Positions 9,240-18,878 of a stretch of DNA of 64,000 bases are shown in pieces. The stretch is from Loktanella sp. (GTDB lineage Bacteria; Pseudomonadota; Alphaproteobacteria; Rhodobacterales; Rhodobacteraceae). The translations under genes and the position numbers were made by a program. The stretch is taken from assembly GCA_017390475.1 (NCBI GenBank), contig JAFPBO010000018.1, positions 1 through 64,000 on the forward strand. Direction: 5' to 3'. The notes beneath the pieces were generated by a model. The model did no database searches and was not told where the DNA came from. It saw nothing but the letters and a program-made list of their open reading frames with translations. Positions within the stretch are counted from its first letter, which is position 1; each line of letters starts with the position of its first letter.

Positions 9240-10141
9240 GACGCGTCCTCCACCAACCAGCGGCACAGTTGCGGGAAGCTGATCCCCATCTTCGCCGCCT
9301 GTTCGGGGGCGAGCGATGTGGGTGTCATACCGGGCTGAGTGTTGGTTTCCAGCAGGATCAAGCCATCCAGACCGCGGCTGTCGTCCCAGCGGAAGTCCGT
9401 CCGGCTGATCCCGCGACAGCCCAAGGCCTGATGTGCGCGCAGGGCGTAATCCATGCAGGCGTCGAAAATCTCTGCCGGGATATCCGCAGGCACCACATGG
9501 CGCGACCCGCCCGGCGCATATTTGGCGTGATAATCATACCAGCCATCGGTGATGATATCGGTGACGGTCAGCGGCCTGTCGCCCATCACCGTCGTCGTCA
9601 ACTCGCGCCCCGGCGCATAGGTTTCCACCATGACGCGCGATGGCATGTCATCCGCCAATTGCGGCGGGCTGTTGGCGGCCTCATGCACGATATAGATCCC
9701 GACGCTGGAACCTTCGTTATAGGGCTTCACCACATAGGGCGGCGGCATTACATGGCGCGCGCGGACATCATCGGCATCGGCCAGAATACTGTCCATCACA
9801 GGCAGACCATGCGCGCGATACACGTCCTTGGTGCGTTCTTTGTCGAGGGTCAGCGCAGAGGCCAGAATCCCCGAATGCGTATAGGGAATCCGCAGCCATT
9901 CCAGCAGGCCCTGCACCGCGCCATCCTCGCCCCAGCGACCATGCAGGGCGTTAAACACAACATCAGGGGCAATCTCGGTCAAACGCGCGGCAAGGTCGGG
10001 GCCGGCATCGACCTCGATCACATCACAATCTGCTTCCCGTAAAGCCGCTGCACATTCGCGGCCCGTGCTGAGCGAGACTTCGCGTTCAGCCGATGGGCCA
10101 CCCATCAGAACAACAACTTTCGGGTTTGCCCTGCTCGACAT
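9227..10141 (-). CDS. ddl: D-alanine--D-alanine ligase
   Basis: ATP-grasp ligase that joins two D-Ala for the peptidoglycan stem peptide. Visible features are the N-terminal VVVLMGGPSAEREVSLSTG, the Ddl signature NALHGRWGEDGAVQG near residue 65, the ATP-binding YVVKPYNEGSSVGI, and the C-terminal metal site LLETNTQPGMT. About 304 residues, normal length. ATG 10141 is chosen over a GTG two codons earlier because the GAGG site is eight bases upstream. It overlaps ftsQ, the classical cluster order. Confidence 0.97.
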   Translation of the reverse strand: MSSRANPKVVVLMGGPSAEREVSLSTGRECAAALREADCDVIEVDAGPDLAARLTEIAPDVVFNALHGRWGEDGAVQGLLEWLRIPYTHSGILASALTLDKERTKDVYRAHGLPVMDSILADADDVRARHVMPPPYVVKPYNEGSSVGIYIVHEAANSPPQLADDMPSRVMVETYAPGRELTTTVMGDRPLTVTDIITDGWYDYHAKYAPGGSRHVVPADIPAEIFDACMDYALRAHQALGCRGISRTDFRWDDSRGLDGLILLETNTQPGMTPTSLAPEQAAKMGISFPQLCRWLVEDASCDR

Positions 10142-10216
10142 ACCCACCGCCTCTTTCGCGGGTCTTTGCGACCCGTCGTTTGATTTGCCCCTTGCCCGGG
10201 GCGTGGTCTTTGACCG

Positions 10217-11155
10217 TTAATCTGCGGATGTTTCGGCGTTACGCACACCGACCCACATAATTTCCCATTGTAGCGTGATCCCTTGGGAATCGTAAACCTT
10301 TTTCCGCACCATTTCGCCCAGATCTTCCAGATCGGCGGCGCTGGCCCCGCCCGCATTGGTCAGGAAATTGGGATGTTTGGGGTTCATGATGGCACCACCA
10401 AGGGTTGCGCCGCGCATTCCGGCTGCATCAATGACCGCCCAGGCCTTCAATTCATGGGTATCATCGGCGCGTCCGGTGGATGAAAACCCCGCCGGATTGC
10501 GAAAGGTCGAACCGGCGGTACGGTCCTTGGTCGGCTGGGTCGCGTCGCGCCTGGCCAGTTGATCTTCCATCCGCGCGGCCAGTGCGGCAGCGTCACCGCT
10601 AGGCGCATGGAAGATAGCGGCAAGGATCACCGCTCCATCGGGCAAGGTGCTTTGCCGATAGGCCAGTTCCAGGTCCGCGGCGGGGATTTCGCTGATCGCG
10701 CCGTCGCGCGCCATCACTGTCACCGATGTCAGGAAATCGGCCACATAGGCACCGTAGCAGCCCGCATTCATCCGCACCGCCCCGCCGATGGTGCCGGGGA
10801 TGGTGCGCAGAAATGTCAGGTCCAGCCCCGCCTCTGCCGCGCGGCGCGCGACATGGGCGTCAAGTGCGGCGGCACCTGCGGTGACCTTGTTGCCGTCAAT
10901 CGCGATGCTGTTGAACCCGCGCCCGAGCCGGATCACGACACCGGGAATGCCGCCATCGCGCACGATCAGATTGCTGCCGACACCCATGGGGAACACCGGG
11001 ATCGCCGGGTCGAGGGCCGCCAGAAAGCAGGACAGATCATCCGCATCAGCAGGCTGGAACAACATCTCTGCCGGGCCACCGACGCGCATCCATGTCAGAT
11101 CGGCAAGCGGGCGTTGTGGTGTCAGGGTGCCACGGACGGGGGGGAGATCGCGCAT
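10217..11155 (-). CDS. murB: UDP-N-acetylenolpyruvoylglucosamine reductase
   Basis: FAD enzyme that reduces UDP-GlcNAc-enolpyruvate to UDP-MurNAc with NADPH. The FAD-binding region appears as [11 protein letters not shown] and [15 protein letters not shown], and the substrate region as [15 protein letters not shown]. The conserved STFRNP motif with the catalytic serine and the [15 protein letters not shown] segment follow. The ATG at 11155 has AAAGGA upstream; an earlier TTG start at 11185 is unlikely. About 312 residues. A 61-base gap separates it from ddl downstream. Confidence 0.97.
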   Translation of the reverse strand: MRDLPPVRGTLTPQRPLADLTWMRVGGPAEMLFQPADADDLSCFLAALDPAIPVFPMGVGSNLIVRDGGIPGVVIRLGRGFNSIAIDGNKVTAGAAALDAHVARRAAEAGLDLTFLRTIPGTIGGAVRMNAGCYGAYVADFLTSVTVMARDGAISEIPAADLELAYRQSTLPDGAVILAAIFHAPSGDAAALAARMEDQLARRDATQPTKDRTAGSTFRNPAGFSSTGRADDTHELKAWAVIDAAGMRGATLGGAIMNPKHPNFLTNAGGASAADLEDLGEMVRKKVYDSQGITLQWEIMWVGVRNAETSAD

Positions 11156-11211
11156 GTTTTTTTGTCCTTTGCGCCTCAAGACCAAAAATCACGGCGGCTG
11201 TAAAGATCAGG

Positions 11212-11496
11212 TCACATACCTGCCCTTTTGTCATCGCGCTTGCGCAGAAGTCTGCCCAGCACAGCGCCCGCCCCACCACCGATCAGGGCAGGCACGATGC
11301 CCAGCAACAGGATCGCCATCGCCTGCACCGGATCGATGCCAAACGGCTTGCCTGTAGCATAAAACAGAATGACAGCGACCGCTCCAAGCACCGAGAGCGC
11401 CGTCAAGACCAACCCGAACTGACCCGCCCGCGACAGACGGACAAGCGCGAGGAACGGTACCAGCGCGCAAAGGATCATGATCGCGACAACTGACAT
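11212..11496 (-). CDS. small membrane protein between murC and murB
   Basis: A 94-residue protein (ATG at 11496; a TTG four codons earlier is possible). It has three predicted membrane segments (residues about 2-20, 27-46 and 61-85) and a basic tail LRKRDDKRAGM. The last segment is glycine-rich (IGGGAGAVLG). It lies in the cell-wall gene run, 56 bases after murB's start and 42 bases before murC's end, in the same orientation, so it is very likely co-transcribed. I do not recognise a named family, and its role in wall synthesis or division is only suggested by position. Confidence 0.75.
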   Translation of the reverse strand: MSVVAIMILCALVPFLALVRLSRAGQFGLVLTALSVLGAVAVILFYATGKPFGIDPVQAMAILLLGIVPALIGGGAGAVLGRLLRKRDDKRAGM

Positions 11497-11538
11497 CAGT
11501 TTATCCAATCTGTGTCGTCTGATCGTGCCGCGTTCACC

Positions 11539-12957
11539 CTACCCCTGCAACCGTGCAGGCAGTGCATTCGCCCAGGCGCTGATCGTGCCTGCGCCCAGAC
11601 AGACCACCATATCGCCCGGTTTTGCCTGTTCGCGGACCAGACGTTCCAGATCATCCTCGGAATTCACGATGCGGGCGTGGCGGTGGCCGTGCCGGATCAG
11701 ACCGGCGACCAGATCGGCGTGGCTGGCACCGGCAATCGGGTCCTCGCCAGCGGCATAGACTTCGGAGATGCCGACGACATCGGCATCGTTGAAACAGGTG
11801 CAGAAATCCTCGAAATGATGCGACAAGCGGCTGTAGCGATGCGGCTGATGCACGGCGATGACGCGGCCTGTCGTCGCTTGCCGCGCGGCGCGCAGCACGG
11901 CGGCGATTTCGACCGGGTGGTGTCCGTAATCGTCGATGATTGTCACGCCATTGACCTCGCCCACCTTGGTGAAACGGCGGTTCACGCCACCAAAAGCCTT
12001 CAGCGCGGCTTTGATCTGGTCTTTCTTCAGCCCCAGATGCCGCGCCACGGCGACAGCGGCCAAAGCGTTGGAGACATTATGATCCCCCGGCATCGGCAAT
12101 TCGCAGCCTTCAATCACGCTATCTTCGGCCTGCAAAGCGATATCGAAATGCGCCACACCCGCCTGATAGGTCAGGTTGATCGCTCGCACATCGGCCTGCG
12201 CGTTGAAGCCAAATGTCACCACACGCCGGTCGGTGATCCGGCCCACCAGCGCCTGTACCTCGGGGTGGTCGGTGCAGCAGACGGCGAGGCCATAGAACGG
12301 GATGTTAGAGACGAAATCGTAAAACCCTTTGCGCAGGTTTTCGATGGTCCCCCAATGTTCCATATGTTCGGGGTCGATATTGGTGACAATCGCAATCGTT
12401 GCGGGCAGGCGGTTGAAGGTGCCGTCGCTTTCATCCGCCTCGACCACCATCCATTCGCCCTGCCCCATCCTTGCGTTGGAGCCATAGGCATGGATGATCC
12501 CGCCATTGATCACCGTGGGGTCAATGGCGCCTTCGTCCAGCAGGGCGGCGACCATCGTGGTTGTCGTTGTCTTGCCATGGGTGCCCGCAACGGCAACGTT
12601 GGATTTCAGGCGCATCAGTTCGGCCAGCATTTCGGCGCGGCGCACGACGGGCAGGCCCTTTGCACGCGCGGCGTCCAGTTCGGGGTTGCCGGTTTTGATG
12701 GCGGAGGAGATCACGACAACCTCCGCCCCTTCCAGATTATCGGCCTGCTGGCCTTCGAAAATCACCGCGCCCAGCGCTTTCAGCCGGTCGGTGATCTTGG
12801 TCGCCTTCAGGTCCGAGCCCTGCACGCTGTAGCCATGGTTCAGCAACACTTCGGCGATGCCGGACATGCCAATGCCGCCGATGCCGACAAAATGGATCGC
12901 GCCGATATCAAGGGGCAGTTTGGTTGCAGCATTCATCACAGTGGTCCCATCCATCAT
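11539..12957 (-). CDS. murC: UDP-N-acetylmuramate--L-alanine ligase
   Basis: Mur ligase that adds L-Ala to UDP-MurNAc. The N-terminal Rossmann motif [14 protein letters not shown] and the ATP-binding [13 protein letters not shown] (near residue 120) are plain, with the central [18 protein letters not shown] and C-terminal [11 protein letters not shown] motifs. Length 472 is normal. ATG 12957 overlaps the murG stop as ATGA; another ATG at 12936 (MNAATKLPL) is also plausible. It is part of the coupled run murG-murC. Confidence 0.97.
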   Translation of the reverse strand: MMDGTTVMNAATKLPLDIGAIHFVGIGGIGMSGIAEVLLNHGYSVQGSDLKATKITDRLKALGAVIFEGQQADNLEGAEVVVISSAIKTGNPELDAARAKGLPVVRRAEMLAELMRLKSNVAVAGTHGKTTTTTMVAALLDEGAIDPTVINGGIIHAYGSNARMGQGEWMVVEADESDGTFNRLPATIAIVTNIDPEHMEHWGTIENLRKGFYDFVSNIPFYGLAVCCTDHPEVQALVGRITDRRVVTFGFNAQADVRAINLTYQAGVAHFDIALQAEDSVIEGCELPMPGDHNVSNALAAVAVARHLGLKKDQIKAALKAFGGVNRRFTKVGEVNGVTIIDDYGHHPVEIAAVLRAARQATTGRVIAVHQPHRYSRLSHHFEDFCTCFNDADVVGISEVYAAGEDPIAGASHADLVAGLIRHGHRHARIVNSEDDLERLVREQAKPGDMVVCLGAGTISAWANALPARLQG

Positions 12958-14051
12958 TTCTTGCGCGCCTCTGCCAGAGTTTCGACCAAATGTACAAGCC
13001 GGTCGGTCGCGTCCGGCACGCTACAGCCGACGGCTTTGGCCGCCATATCGGAGGCCATCGCGCCATCGGACAGCAATTGTTCCAACGCCATGTTCAGGTT
13101 TGCCGGATCGAACTGCGCCTCTGTCATCATCAGGGCGGCACCCGCCTCGACCAATTGTCTTGCATTGGCGGTTTGTTCGTCGCGCACAGCAGCGGCGAAA
13201 GGCACCCATATTGCGGGCCGCCCGATCACGCTGACATCCGCCACAGTCGATGCGCCGGACCGCGAGATGACGAGTTGCGCCTCGCTCATCCGGGCGGGGA
13301 TGTCGGTAAAGAATGGCTGCACATCGGCTGAAATCCCGGACTCGGCATAAAAATGTATGACACGGTCCATATCCTCGGCCCTTGCCTGATGGCTGACGCG
13401 GATGTTGGCGCGCAGTTCATCAGGCAAGGCAGCGATGGCGGCAGGCACCACATCGGACATGATCCGCGCGCCTTGCGATCCGCCCAATACCAGCAGCGCC
13501 ATTGGATAATCTCCCGGTGCGATATAAGGCGCACCCGCTTTGGACAGCACGGCTTTGCGCACCGGATTGCCGGTGTGAACCCCTGTCACCCCATCCGGCA
13601 GGACAGTAGGCCAAGTGCCACATGCGACCTGATCGACACGTTTGGCGAATATCTGATTGACCCGACCCAGAACGCCGTTTTGTTCATGGATCATCCGCGG
13701 AATCCTCAGGACCCAAGCCGCCGCCATCGCCGGGATCGCCGGATAGCCGCCAAAGCCAACGACGACCGCGGGCCGGTCACGCAGCATCCGCCATTTGGCT
13801 GCAGCAATGCCGCCAAGTATACGGAACGGCACAGCCAGCTTTGCCACAGCCCCGCCGCGCGCGAAGGTGGCACTGCCCACTGCGCTGACCTCGACCGCGT
13901 CAGGAAAACCGCCCGTGTAGCGCGCACCGCGCGCGTCGGTAGACAGCTTCACACGCCAGCCACGGGCCAGCATCGCCTCTGCCAAGGCCTGGGCGGGAAA
14001 CATATGCCCGCCGGTGCCGCCCGCCGCGATGATCAGCAAGGGCGCTTTCAT
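12954..14051 (-). CDS. murG: undecaprenyldiphospho-muramoylpentapeptide beta-N-acetylglucosaminyltransferase
   Basis: Membrane-associated glycosyltransferase (GT28) that converts lipid I to lipid II. N-terminal glycine-rich motif [12 protein letters not shown] is at about residues 9-20, the GFGGYPAIP segment near 100 and HEQNGVLG near 123. The second nucleotide-binding motif LVLGGSQGA is near 190 and [13 protein letters not shown] near 265. Length 365 fits. It overlaps the ftsW stop upstream and the murC start downstream by ATGA, showing tight translational coupling. Confidence 0.97.
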   Translation of the reverse strand: MKAPLLIIAAGGTGGHMFPAQALAEAMLARGWRVKLSTDARGARYTGGFPDAVEVSAVGSATFARGGAVAKLAVPFRILGGIAAAKWRMLRDRPAVVVGFGGYPAIPAMAAAWVLRIPRMIHEQNGVLGRVNQIFAKRVDQVACGTWPTVLPDGVTGVHTGNPVRKAVLSKAGAPYIAPGDYPMALLVLGGSQGARIMSDVVPAAIAALPDELRANIRVSHQARAEDMDRVIHFYAESGISADVQPFFTDIPARMSEAQLVISRSGASTVADVSVIGRPAIWVPFAAAVRDEQTANARQLVEAGAALMMTEAQFDPANLNMALEQLLSDGAMASDMAAKAVGCSVPDATDRLVHLVETLAEARKK

Positions 14052-15217
14052 CGGTTCGCCCGCCGCAGCAGGATATCGCCCATTTCGCCCTGCGGACGGC
14101 TGCGGGTAAAGGCCAGCAGCATCCCGATGGCGATTCCACCGGCGATCAGTGACGACCCACCGTAAGAGACAAAAGGCAGCGTCATCCCCTTGGCGGGCAG
14201 CAACCGCACGGCCACGCCCATGTTGATCATCGCCTGCGCGCCAAAGATGCAGGCAAGGCCTGTGCCCGCCAACCGGATAAAAGGATCGCGTTCCTTCATC
14301 AGGCGCAGCAAGGACCCCACGACGATGGTCATATAAAGCGCGATGATGATCAGCACGCAGACCAAGCCGTATTCCTCTGCGGCGACGGCGATGATGAAAT
14401 CGGTATGGGCGTCAGGCAACGACCATTTCACTTGCCCCTCGCCCACGCCGACGCCGAAAAACCCGCCTTCGCGGATCGCATTGGTGGCGAAACCAAGCTG
14501 GGTTGTGGGGTCCACGTCCGGCGAAAGGAACCCGTCGATCCGGCGTGCGAAATGTTCAGAATTACTGTAGAAAACCGTGCCCGCAAAAAACGCGGCCGCC
14601 GCCAGCCCGATCAGCAAAGTCATCGGCGCACCGGCAACGAAATACATGACACCCCAGGAAAACATGATCAGCGCCGCCTGCCCGAAATCAGGCTGCAAAG
14701 CGAGCATCATGGTAATCGCCATCGTCAGGATGAATGAATACAGCTTACCCGGTGGCCCGCCCAATTGGGTCGAAGCAGCCAGCAGCCAGGCCGACATAAC
14801 GATAAAACCGGGCTTGAGAAATTCCGACGGCTGCAATGACACGAAGCCAAGTGAATACCAGCGAGTCGCACCCTTACCGAAATCAGTGCCAAAGATCGGC
14901 AGCAAAGCGATCGAAATGAATGCCCCCAGAAACCCCAGGATCGCCAGACGGCGCACCATGGTCGGCGACATCATGGACACCACGATCATGACGAAAATCG
15001 CCAGCCCGCCGAAAATACCCTGCCGGATCACATAGTGAAACGGCTCCAGCCCGGTGCGCGCCGCAAGCGGCGGTGACGCGGCCAGCCCCAGCAGCAGCCC
15101 GATGGCGAACAGCACCAGCACACAGGACAATGTCCATTTATCAATCGTTCGCCACCACCGTGGAAGAACCGGGTCCCCGGTTTGCACCGGAACCGCACCA
15201 TAGACCATTTCCGTCAT
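14048..15217 (-). CDS. ftsW: FtsW, SEDS-family septal peptidoglycan polymerase
   Basis: Polytopic membrane protein of 389 residues with about ten hydrophobic segments, the septal lipid II polymerase acting with FtsI. The conserved SEDS region [20 protein letters not shown] (near 115) and the C-terminal [18 protein letters not shown] motif are clear. It is the first gene of this minus-strand run. murD and mraY, often found just upstream in relatives, are absent, since a divergent gene begins 129 bases away. The promoter of the whole cluster run should lie in 15218-15345 or further inside. Confidence 0.96.
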   Translation of the reverse strand: MTEMVYGAVPVQTGDPVLPRWWRTIDKWTLSCVLVLFAIGLLLGLAASPPLAARTGLEPFHYVIRQGIFGGLAIFVMIVVSMMSPTMVRRLAILGFLGAFISIALLPIFGTDFGKGATRWYSLGFVSLQPSEFLKPGFIVMSAWLLAASTQLGGPPGKLYSFILTMAITMMLALQPDFGQAALIMFSWGVMYFVAGAPMTLLIGLAAAAFFAGTVFYSNSEHFARRIDGFLSPDVDPTTQLGFATNAIREGGFFGVGVGEGQVKWSLPDAHTDFIIAVAAEEYGLVCVLIIIALYMTIVVGSLLRLMKERDPFIRLAGTGLACIFGAQAMINMGVAVRLLPAKGMTLPFVSYGGSSLIAGGIAIGMLLAFTRSRPQGEMGDILLRRANR

Positions 15218-15345
15218 GGATCACCGCCAATTTGCCTCTACCGCCCGTTTTCCGGGTCTGACGCAACCATAGACCGGCTTGGCGCACGATTCTACTGAAA
15301 ATCTGCGCCCTTGCGCTGATCGGCGATCCACGCCACATCGCGGGG

Positions 15346-16524
15346 ATGAAAGTGCAAACCCTTGTCATCGGTGCCGGTGCTGCCGGGATGATGTGCGCGG
15401 CCCATGCGGGGGCGGGCGTGCTGGTGGTGGATCATGCGCGTGCCGCTGGTGAAAAAATTCGCATTTCTGGCGGCGGGCGGTGTAATTTCACCAACATTCA
15501 TACCACGTCTGGGAATTTTATCAGCCAGAATCCGCATTTCGCGAAATCCGCGCTCAGCCGCTATACGCAATGGGATTTCATTGCGCTGGTCGAGGCGCAT
15601 GGCATTCGCTGGCATGAAAAGACGCTGGGGCAGTTGTTTTGTGATACCTCTGCCAAAGAGATCATCACCCTGCTGCGTGCCGAAATGGCACGGGCCGGTG
15701 CCGATCTGTGGTTGCAAACTACGGTCGGGGAAATCCGCCATGACGGGACCGATTTCATTGTACAGCTGACGCGTCAGGATCGCCATGTGACGGTGATCAC
15801 CCGCAATCTGGTGCTGGCCAGCGGCGGCAAATCCATCCCCAAGATGGGGGCAACCGGGCTGGCCTATCAAGTGGCAGACCAATTCGGCTTGCCGGTGGTG
15901 ACCCCGCGTCCGGGACTGGTGCCGCTGAAATTTACCGATGACCGGTTCAAACCTCTGGCCGGTGTGGCCTTGCCCGCGCGGGTCACCGCGAGTGGCACCG
16001 GCTTTGACGAAGCTTTGCTGTTCACCCATCGCGGCCTGTCAGGCCCTGCGGTGTTGCAAGCCTCGTCCTATTGGCAGGAAAGTGCTGGAATAAGTATCAA
16101 CCTGACCCCCGGCACCGATCTTCTGGCCGCATTACAGGGACATAGGCAAAGCGATGCCCGCAAGGCGTTGACGACGATCCTGTCGCATTATCTGCCCGGA
16201 CGCCTGGTGGATTATCTGGCAGAGGATTTCGCCTTGTCCGGCACAATGGCAGATCAAAGCGATGCCCGACTGGCGGCGATCTGCGCCGCCCTGCAGGATT
16301 GGCAGATCACGCCCTCCGGTTCCGAAGGGTACCGCACCGCTGAGGTCACATTGGGCGGCATCGATACCACCGCCCTGTCATCGCGGACCATGGCTGCAAC
16401 GCAAGTGCCGGGTCTGTATTTCATCGGCGAATGTGTCGATGTGACCGGCTGGCTGGGTGGTTATAACTTCCAATGGGCCTGGTCTTCGGGCTGGGCTGCC
16501 GGACAGGCGATCCGGCACGGATAA
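15346..16524 (+). CDS. HI0933/BaiN-family FAD-dependent oxidoreductase
   Basis: A 392-residue flavoprotein with N-terminal FAD motif VIGAGAAGMM (residues 7-16), the family hallmark ISGGGRCNFTN near residue 42, and the C-terminal TAEVTLGGI and LYFIGECVDVTGWLGGYN segments that close the FAD site. Members are variously annotated as aminoacetone oxidase-like or BaiN; the physiological substrate is usually unknown. It is transcribed divergently from ftsW. The ATG has only GGGG immediately before it, so the ribosome site is weak. Confidence 0.88.
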   Translation: MKVQTLVIGAGAAGMMCAAHAGAGVLVVDHARAAGEKIRISGGGRCNFTNIHTTSGNFISQNPHFAKSALSRYTQWDFIALVEAHGIRWHEKTLGQLFCDTSAKEIITLLRAEMARAGADLWLQTTVGEIRHDGTDFIVQLTRQDRHVTVITRNLVLASGGKSIPKMGATGLAYQVADQFGLPVVTPRPGLVPLKFTDDRFKPLAGVALPARVTASGTGFDEALLFTHRGLSGPAVLQASSYWQESAGISINLTPGTDLLAALQGHRQSDARKALTTILSHYLPGRLVDYLAEDFALSGTMADQSDARLAAICAALQDWQITPSGSEGYRTAEVTLGGIDTTALSSRTMAATQVPGLYFIGECVDVTGWLGGYNFQWAWSSGWAAGQAIRHG

Positions 16525-16542
16525 GGTGGGTCATGACCCACC
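16525..16542. repeat. perfect 18-base palindrome between convergent genes
   Basis: GGTGGGTCA is followed directly by its complement TGACCCACC, immediately after the stop codon of the flavoprotein gene and before the convergent DUF3047 gene end. There is no T-run, so it is not a standard intrinsic terminator. It may stabilise the 3' end of either transcript or bind a protein. Confidence 0.6.
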
Positions 16543-16554
16543 CTGCGGTTGGCC

Positions 16555-17196
16555 TTAACGCAACACCAGATTACCCAGTGCCGCCCGGATCACCGACCGT
16601 GTATCATCACTGTCGCCCGACACCGCAAGCCCGACCAGCGCACCCGGCGCGCCGCCAAAGGCGCGGGCATAATCCGCCCCCAGATCCACGTTTTCATTGA
16701 ATGCCCCGGTCCCGGCCTGACGTAGCGCGATCGTCACCCCCTGCCCCGGTGGTCCATAAGGCGATGGGATCACGGCCCCCGCCGCATGATTGCCACCCCA
16801 GGCATATTGGATGATCCGCACATCGCTGTTGCCCAGAAGGCTACGGATATTCGCGCCTTCCAGCCCCGGTGCCAGCTGTTCCGGCACAAAGACGAAATAG
16901 AGCGAGATATTGCGGTCATCGCCACCTTTCACACTCAAATCAGTGGGCGGCACCGATTCATCGACGAGCCAGGACCATGACGCCCCCCGCGTGCCCCAAT
17001 CTTCGCGCGCGACGCGGGTCCAGGCGATGGACACCGACCCATTGGATTCCAGCGTCAGGTTGTCGCCAAATCCGTAACGGTTAGAGCTGAACAGCGACAA
17101 CCGCTGTTCCTGCCAGCCGCTGGAAAAGCTAACCGGACCGGCATGAACGACGGATGTCGTGGCCATAACAAAGGCGAAGGGAAGCATGAAACGCAT
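16555..17196 (-). CDS. DUF3047 domain protein, periplasmic
   Basis: A 213-residue protein with signal peptide (ending SVVHA) and the DUF3047 pattern WSWLVDESVPPTDLSVKGGDDRN near residue 77, then LYFVFVPE and YAWGGN. The ATG at 17196 has AAGGA nine bases upstream. DUF3047 is a widespread proteobacterial domain of unknown function with a jelly-roll-like predicted fold. It lies 81 bases downstream of a small cytochrome c gene, same strand. Confidence 0.82.
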   Translation of the reverse strand: MRFMLPFAFVMATTSVVHAGPVSFSSGWQEQRLSLFSSNRYGFGDNLTLESNGSVSIAWTRVAREDWGTRGASWSWLVDESVPPTDLSVKGGDDRNISLYFVFVPEQLAPGLEGANIRSLLGNSDVRIIQYAWGGNHAAGAVIPSPYGPPGQGVTIALRQAGTGAFNENVDLGADYARAFGGAPGALVGLAVSGDSDDTRSVIRAALGNLVLR

Positions 17197-17277
17197 GATT
17201 ATTTCCTTGATGTGTTGAACAAACCTAGATCAGACACGTTTCAAGGTCCGCTGGCAGTGCAGCAGATCACGGTATTG

Positions 17278-17667
17278 TCAGCGTTGCAGGCTTTCGACGT
17301 AGTCGGTCAGCACCAGCAGTTTCAGCGGTACCGGCGTCCCCAGCCCGTTGTTTTCCACGATCACCGTCTCGCCCATGTCACCGGCGCCGAATTCAGGCAT
17401 CGCCCCGGTCAGATGGCCGCTGGCCTCGTATCCGTCGATCGTGCTCATCACCGCGTCGCGTGGGAATGTGCCGCCATTGCGCGCGCTGATCTGCGTCAGA
17501 TCAGGCGCAATCACCCCCAATTCGCGCGCCATCGGCCCGTTGCCCGTTCCATCCGCGGCGTGACAGGACGCACAATTGTCCAAGTAGGCGCTACGCCCGT
17601 CCATCGGGTCCTCGTCCACACAAGCCGCCGTCAGCGCGAGTGCGGCGAAAATGAAATATTTCTGCAT
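17278..17667 (-). CDS. c-type cytochrome lipoprotein
   Basis: A 129-residue protein with a lipoprotein signal (lipobox LTAAC) and a single haem c site CASCH near residue 37. A methionine in TGAMPEF is a likely sixth ligand, typical of class I cytochromes. ATG 17667 is fixed by a strong AAGGAGG site six bases upstream; the frame extends eight codons further without support. It would be an outer- or inner-membrane-anchored periplasmic electron carrier. Its redox partner cannot be told from the neighbours. Confidence 0.88.
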   Translation of the reverse strand: MQKYFIFAALALTAACVDEDPMDGRSAYLDNCASCHAADGTGNGPMARELGVIAPDLTQISARNGGTFPRDAVMSTIDGYEASGHLTGAMPEFGAGDMGETVIVENNGLGTPVPLKLLVLTDYVESLQR

Positions 17668-17763
17668 CTTATGCCTCCTTGTTTTGCGCACCCTAGCGCA
17701 ACCGGCACAGGCAGGCCATGATCCAGATCATCATCTGGGCAAGACCACGAAAGGCAGGCCGTC

Positions 17764-18198
17764 ATGTTGCAATATGCGTTGATTATGGTGGCGGCAGGGA
17801 TCGGTATCCCTGTGCTGGCGGCGTTGAATGCCGCACTTGGCCGCCAGATCGGGTCACCGGCCATGGCGGCGGCGGTCCTGTTCGTGGTGGCATTCGGAAT
17901 CGCAGCAACAGCGGCACTCATCACCCAGCCGCAAGCCTTTGGCAGACTGGCTGCTGCGCCAAAATATCTGTTCTTGGCCGGCACGCTGGTGGCGTTTTAC
18001 ATCCTGTCGATCACCTGGATTGCGCCAGTGATCGGTGTCGGCAATGCGGTATTTTTCGTGCTGTTGGGGCAATTGTTATCTGCCGCGATCATCGACCACT
18101 TCGGCCTGTTATCGGCACAGGTGTCGCCGTTGACTGCAAACCGCGCAGCGGGGATCGCCCTGATGGCGACGGGAATCCTGCTGACTCAGAAAGCCTAG
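17764..18198 (+). CDS. YdcZ (DUF606) family DMT permease
   Basis: A 144-residue membrane protein with about five hydrophobic segments, the first containing [16 protein letters not shown], which is the family signature (small-residue-rich first helix followed by N-x-x-LG). A good ribosome site (AAAGGCAGG) precedes the ATG. Members are half-length drug/metabolite transporters that probably act as dimers; substrates are unknown. It converges on lolD with a 4-base overlap. Confidence 0.85.
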   Translation: MLQYALIMVAAGIGIPVLAALNAALGRQIGSPAMAAAVLFVVAFGIAATAALITQPQAFGRLAAAPKYLFLAGTLVAFYILSITWIAPVIGVGNAVFFVLLGQLLSAAIIDHFGLLSAQVSPLTANRAAGIALMATGILLTQKA

Positions 18199-18878
18199 AC
18201 CGGCACCAGCTCGCCCGCATGCAGCCTGACCTGACGGTCCATCCGGGCGGCAAGCTCCAGATTATGCGTGGCGATCACCGCCGCCAGCCCGGTGTCGCGC
18301 ACCAGCCCGATCAGCGTTTCAAACACCCGTTCCGATGTCTCGGGGTCCAGATTGCCGGTCGGTTCATCGGCCAGCAACAGGGCTGGTTCATTCGCCAGTG
18401 CCCGGCAGAATGCGACCCTCTGCTGTTCGCCGCCAGACAGCGCAGCAGGCCGATGCGCGGCACGTTCGGCAATGCCGACATGGGTAAGCAATGCCAGTGC
18501 GCGGGCATGGGCGGCCTGCTCTGCCACGCCATTGGCCAGCTGCGGGAGCACGATATTTTCCAGCGCCGAAAATTCCGGCAGCAGATGGTGGAATTGATAA
18601 ATGAACCCCACCTTGGACCGGCGCACCGCTGTGCGTTTGCGATCCGACAGCCGGGTCATATCTGTGCCTGCGATGGTCACACTGCCGGTGTCCGGCGTAT
18701 CCAGCAGACCGGCAATGTGCAAAAGCGTTGATTTCCCCGCACCCGACGGCGCGACCAGCGCCACGATCTCACCCGCTTTGACTTGCAGATCGATGCCTTG
18801 CAACACCCGCACTTCATTCGGCTTGCCGGCGTTATAGGTTTTGCGCAGGTCATGCAGCGACAGGACAGGATCATTCAT
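18195..18878 (-). CDS. lolD: lipoprotein-releasing ABC transporter ATPase LolD
   Basis: A 227-residue ABC ATPase with Walker [10 protein letters not shown] near residue 43, the LolD/MacB-type Q-loop region [17 protein letters not shown], signature LSGGEQQRV and Walker [12 protein letters not shown]. It powers extraction of outer-membrane lipoproteins from the inner membrane. The start overlaps the lolC 3' end by eight bases, so the two are coupled. Confidence 0.96.
   Translation of the reverse strand: MNDPVLSLHDLRKTYNAGKPNEVRVLQGIDLQVKAGEIVALVAPSGAGKSTLLHIAGLLDTPDTGSVTIAGTDMTRLSDRKRTAVRRSKVGFIYQFHHLLPEFSALENIVLPQLANGVAEQAAHARALALLTHVGIAERAAHRPAALSGGEQQRVAFCRALANEPALLLADEPTGNLDPETSERVFETLIGLVRDTGLAAVIATHNLELAARMDRQVRLHAGELVPV

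Noticed and set aside
11512-13350. 612-codon plus-strand open frame across murC and murG
   Set aside because: A shadow of two certain Mur genes; no domain or start signal.
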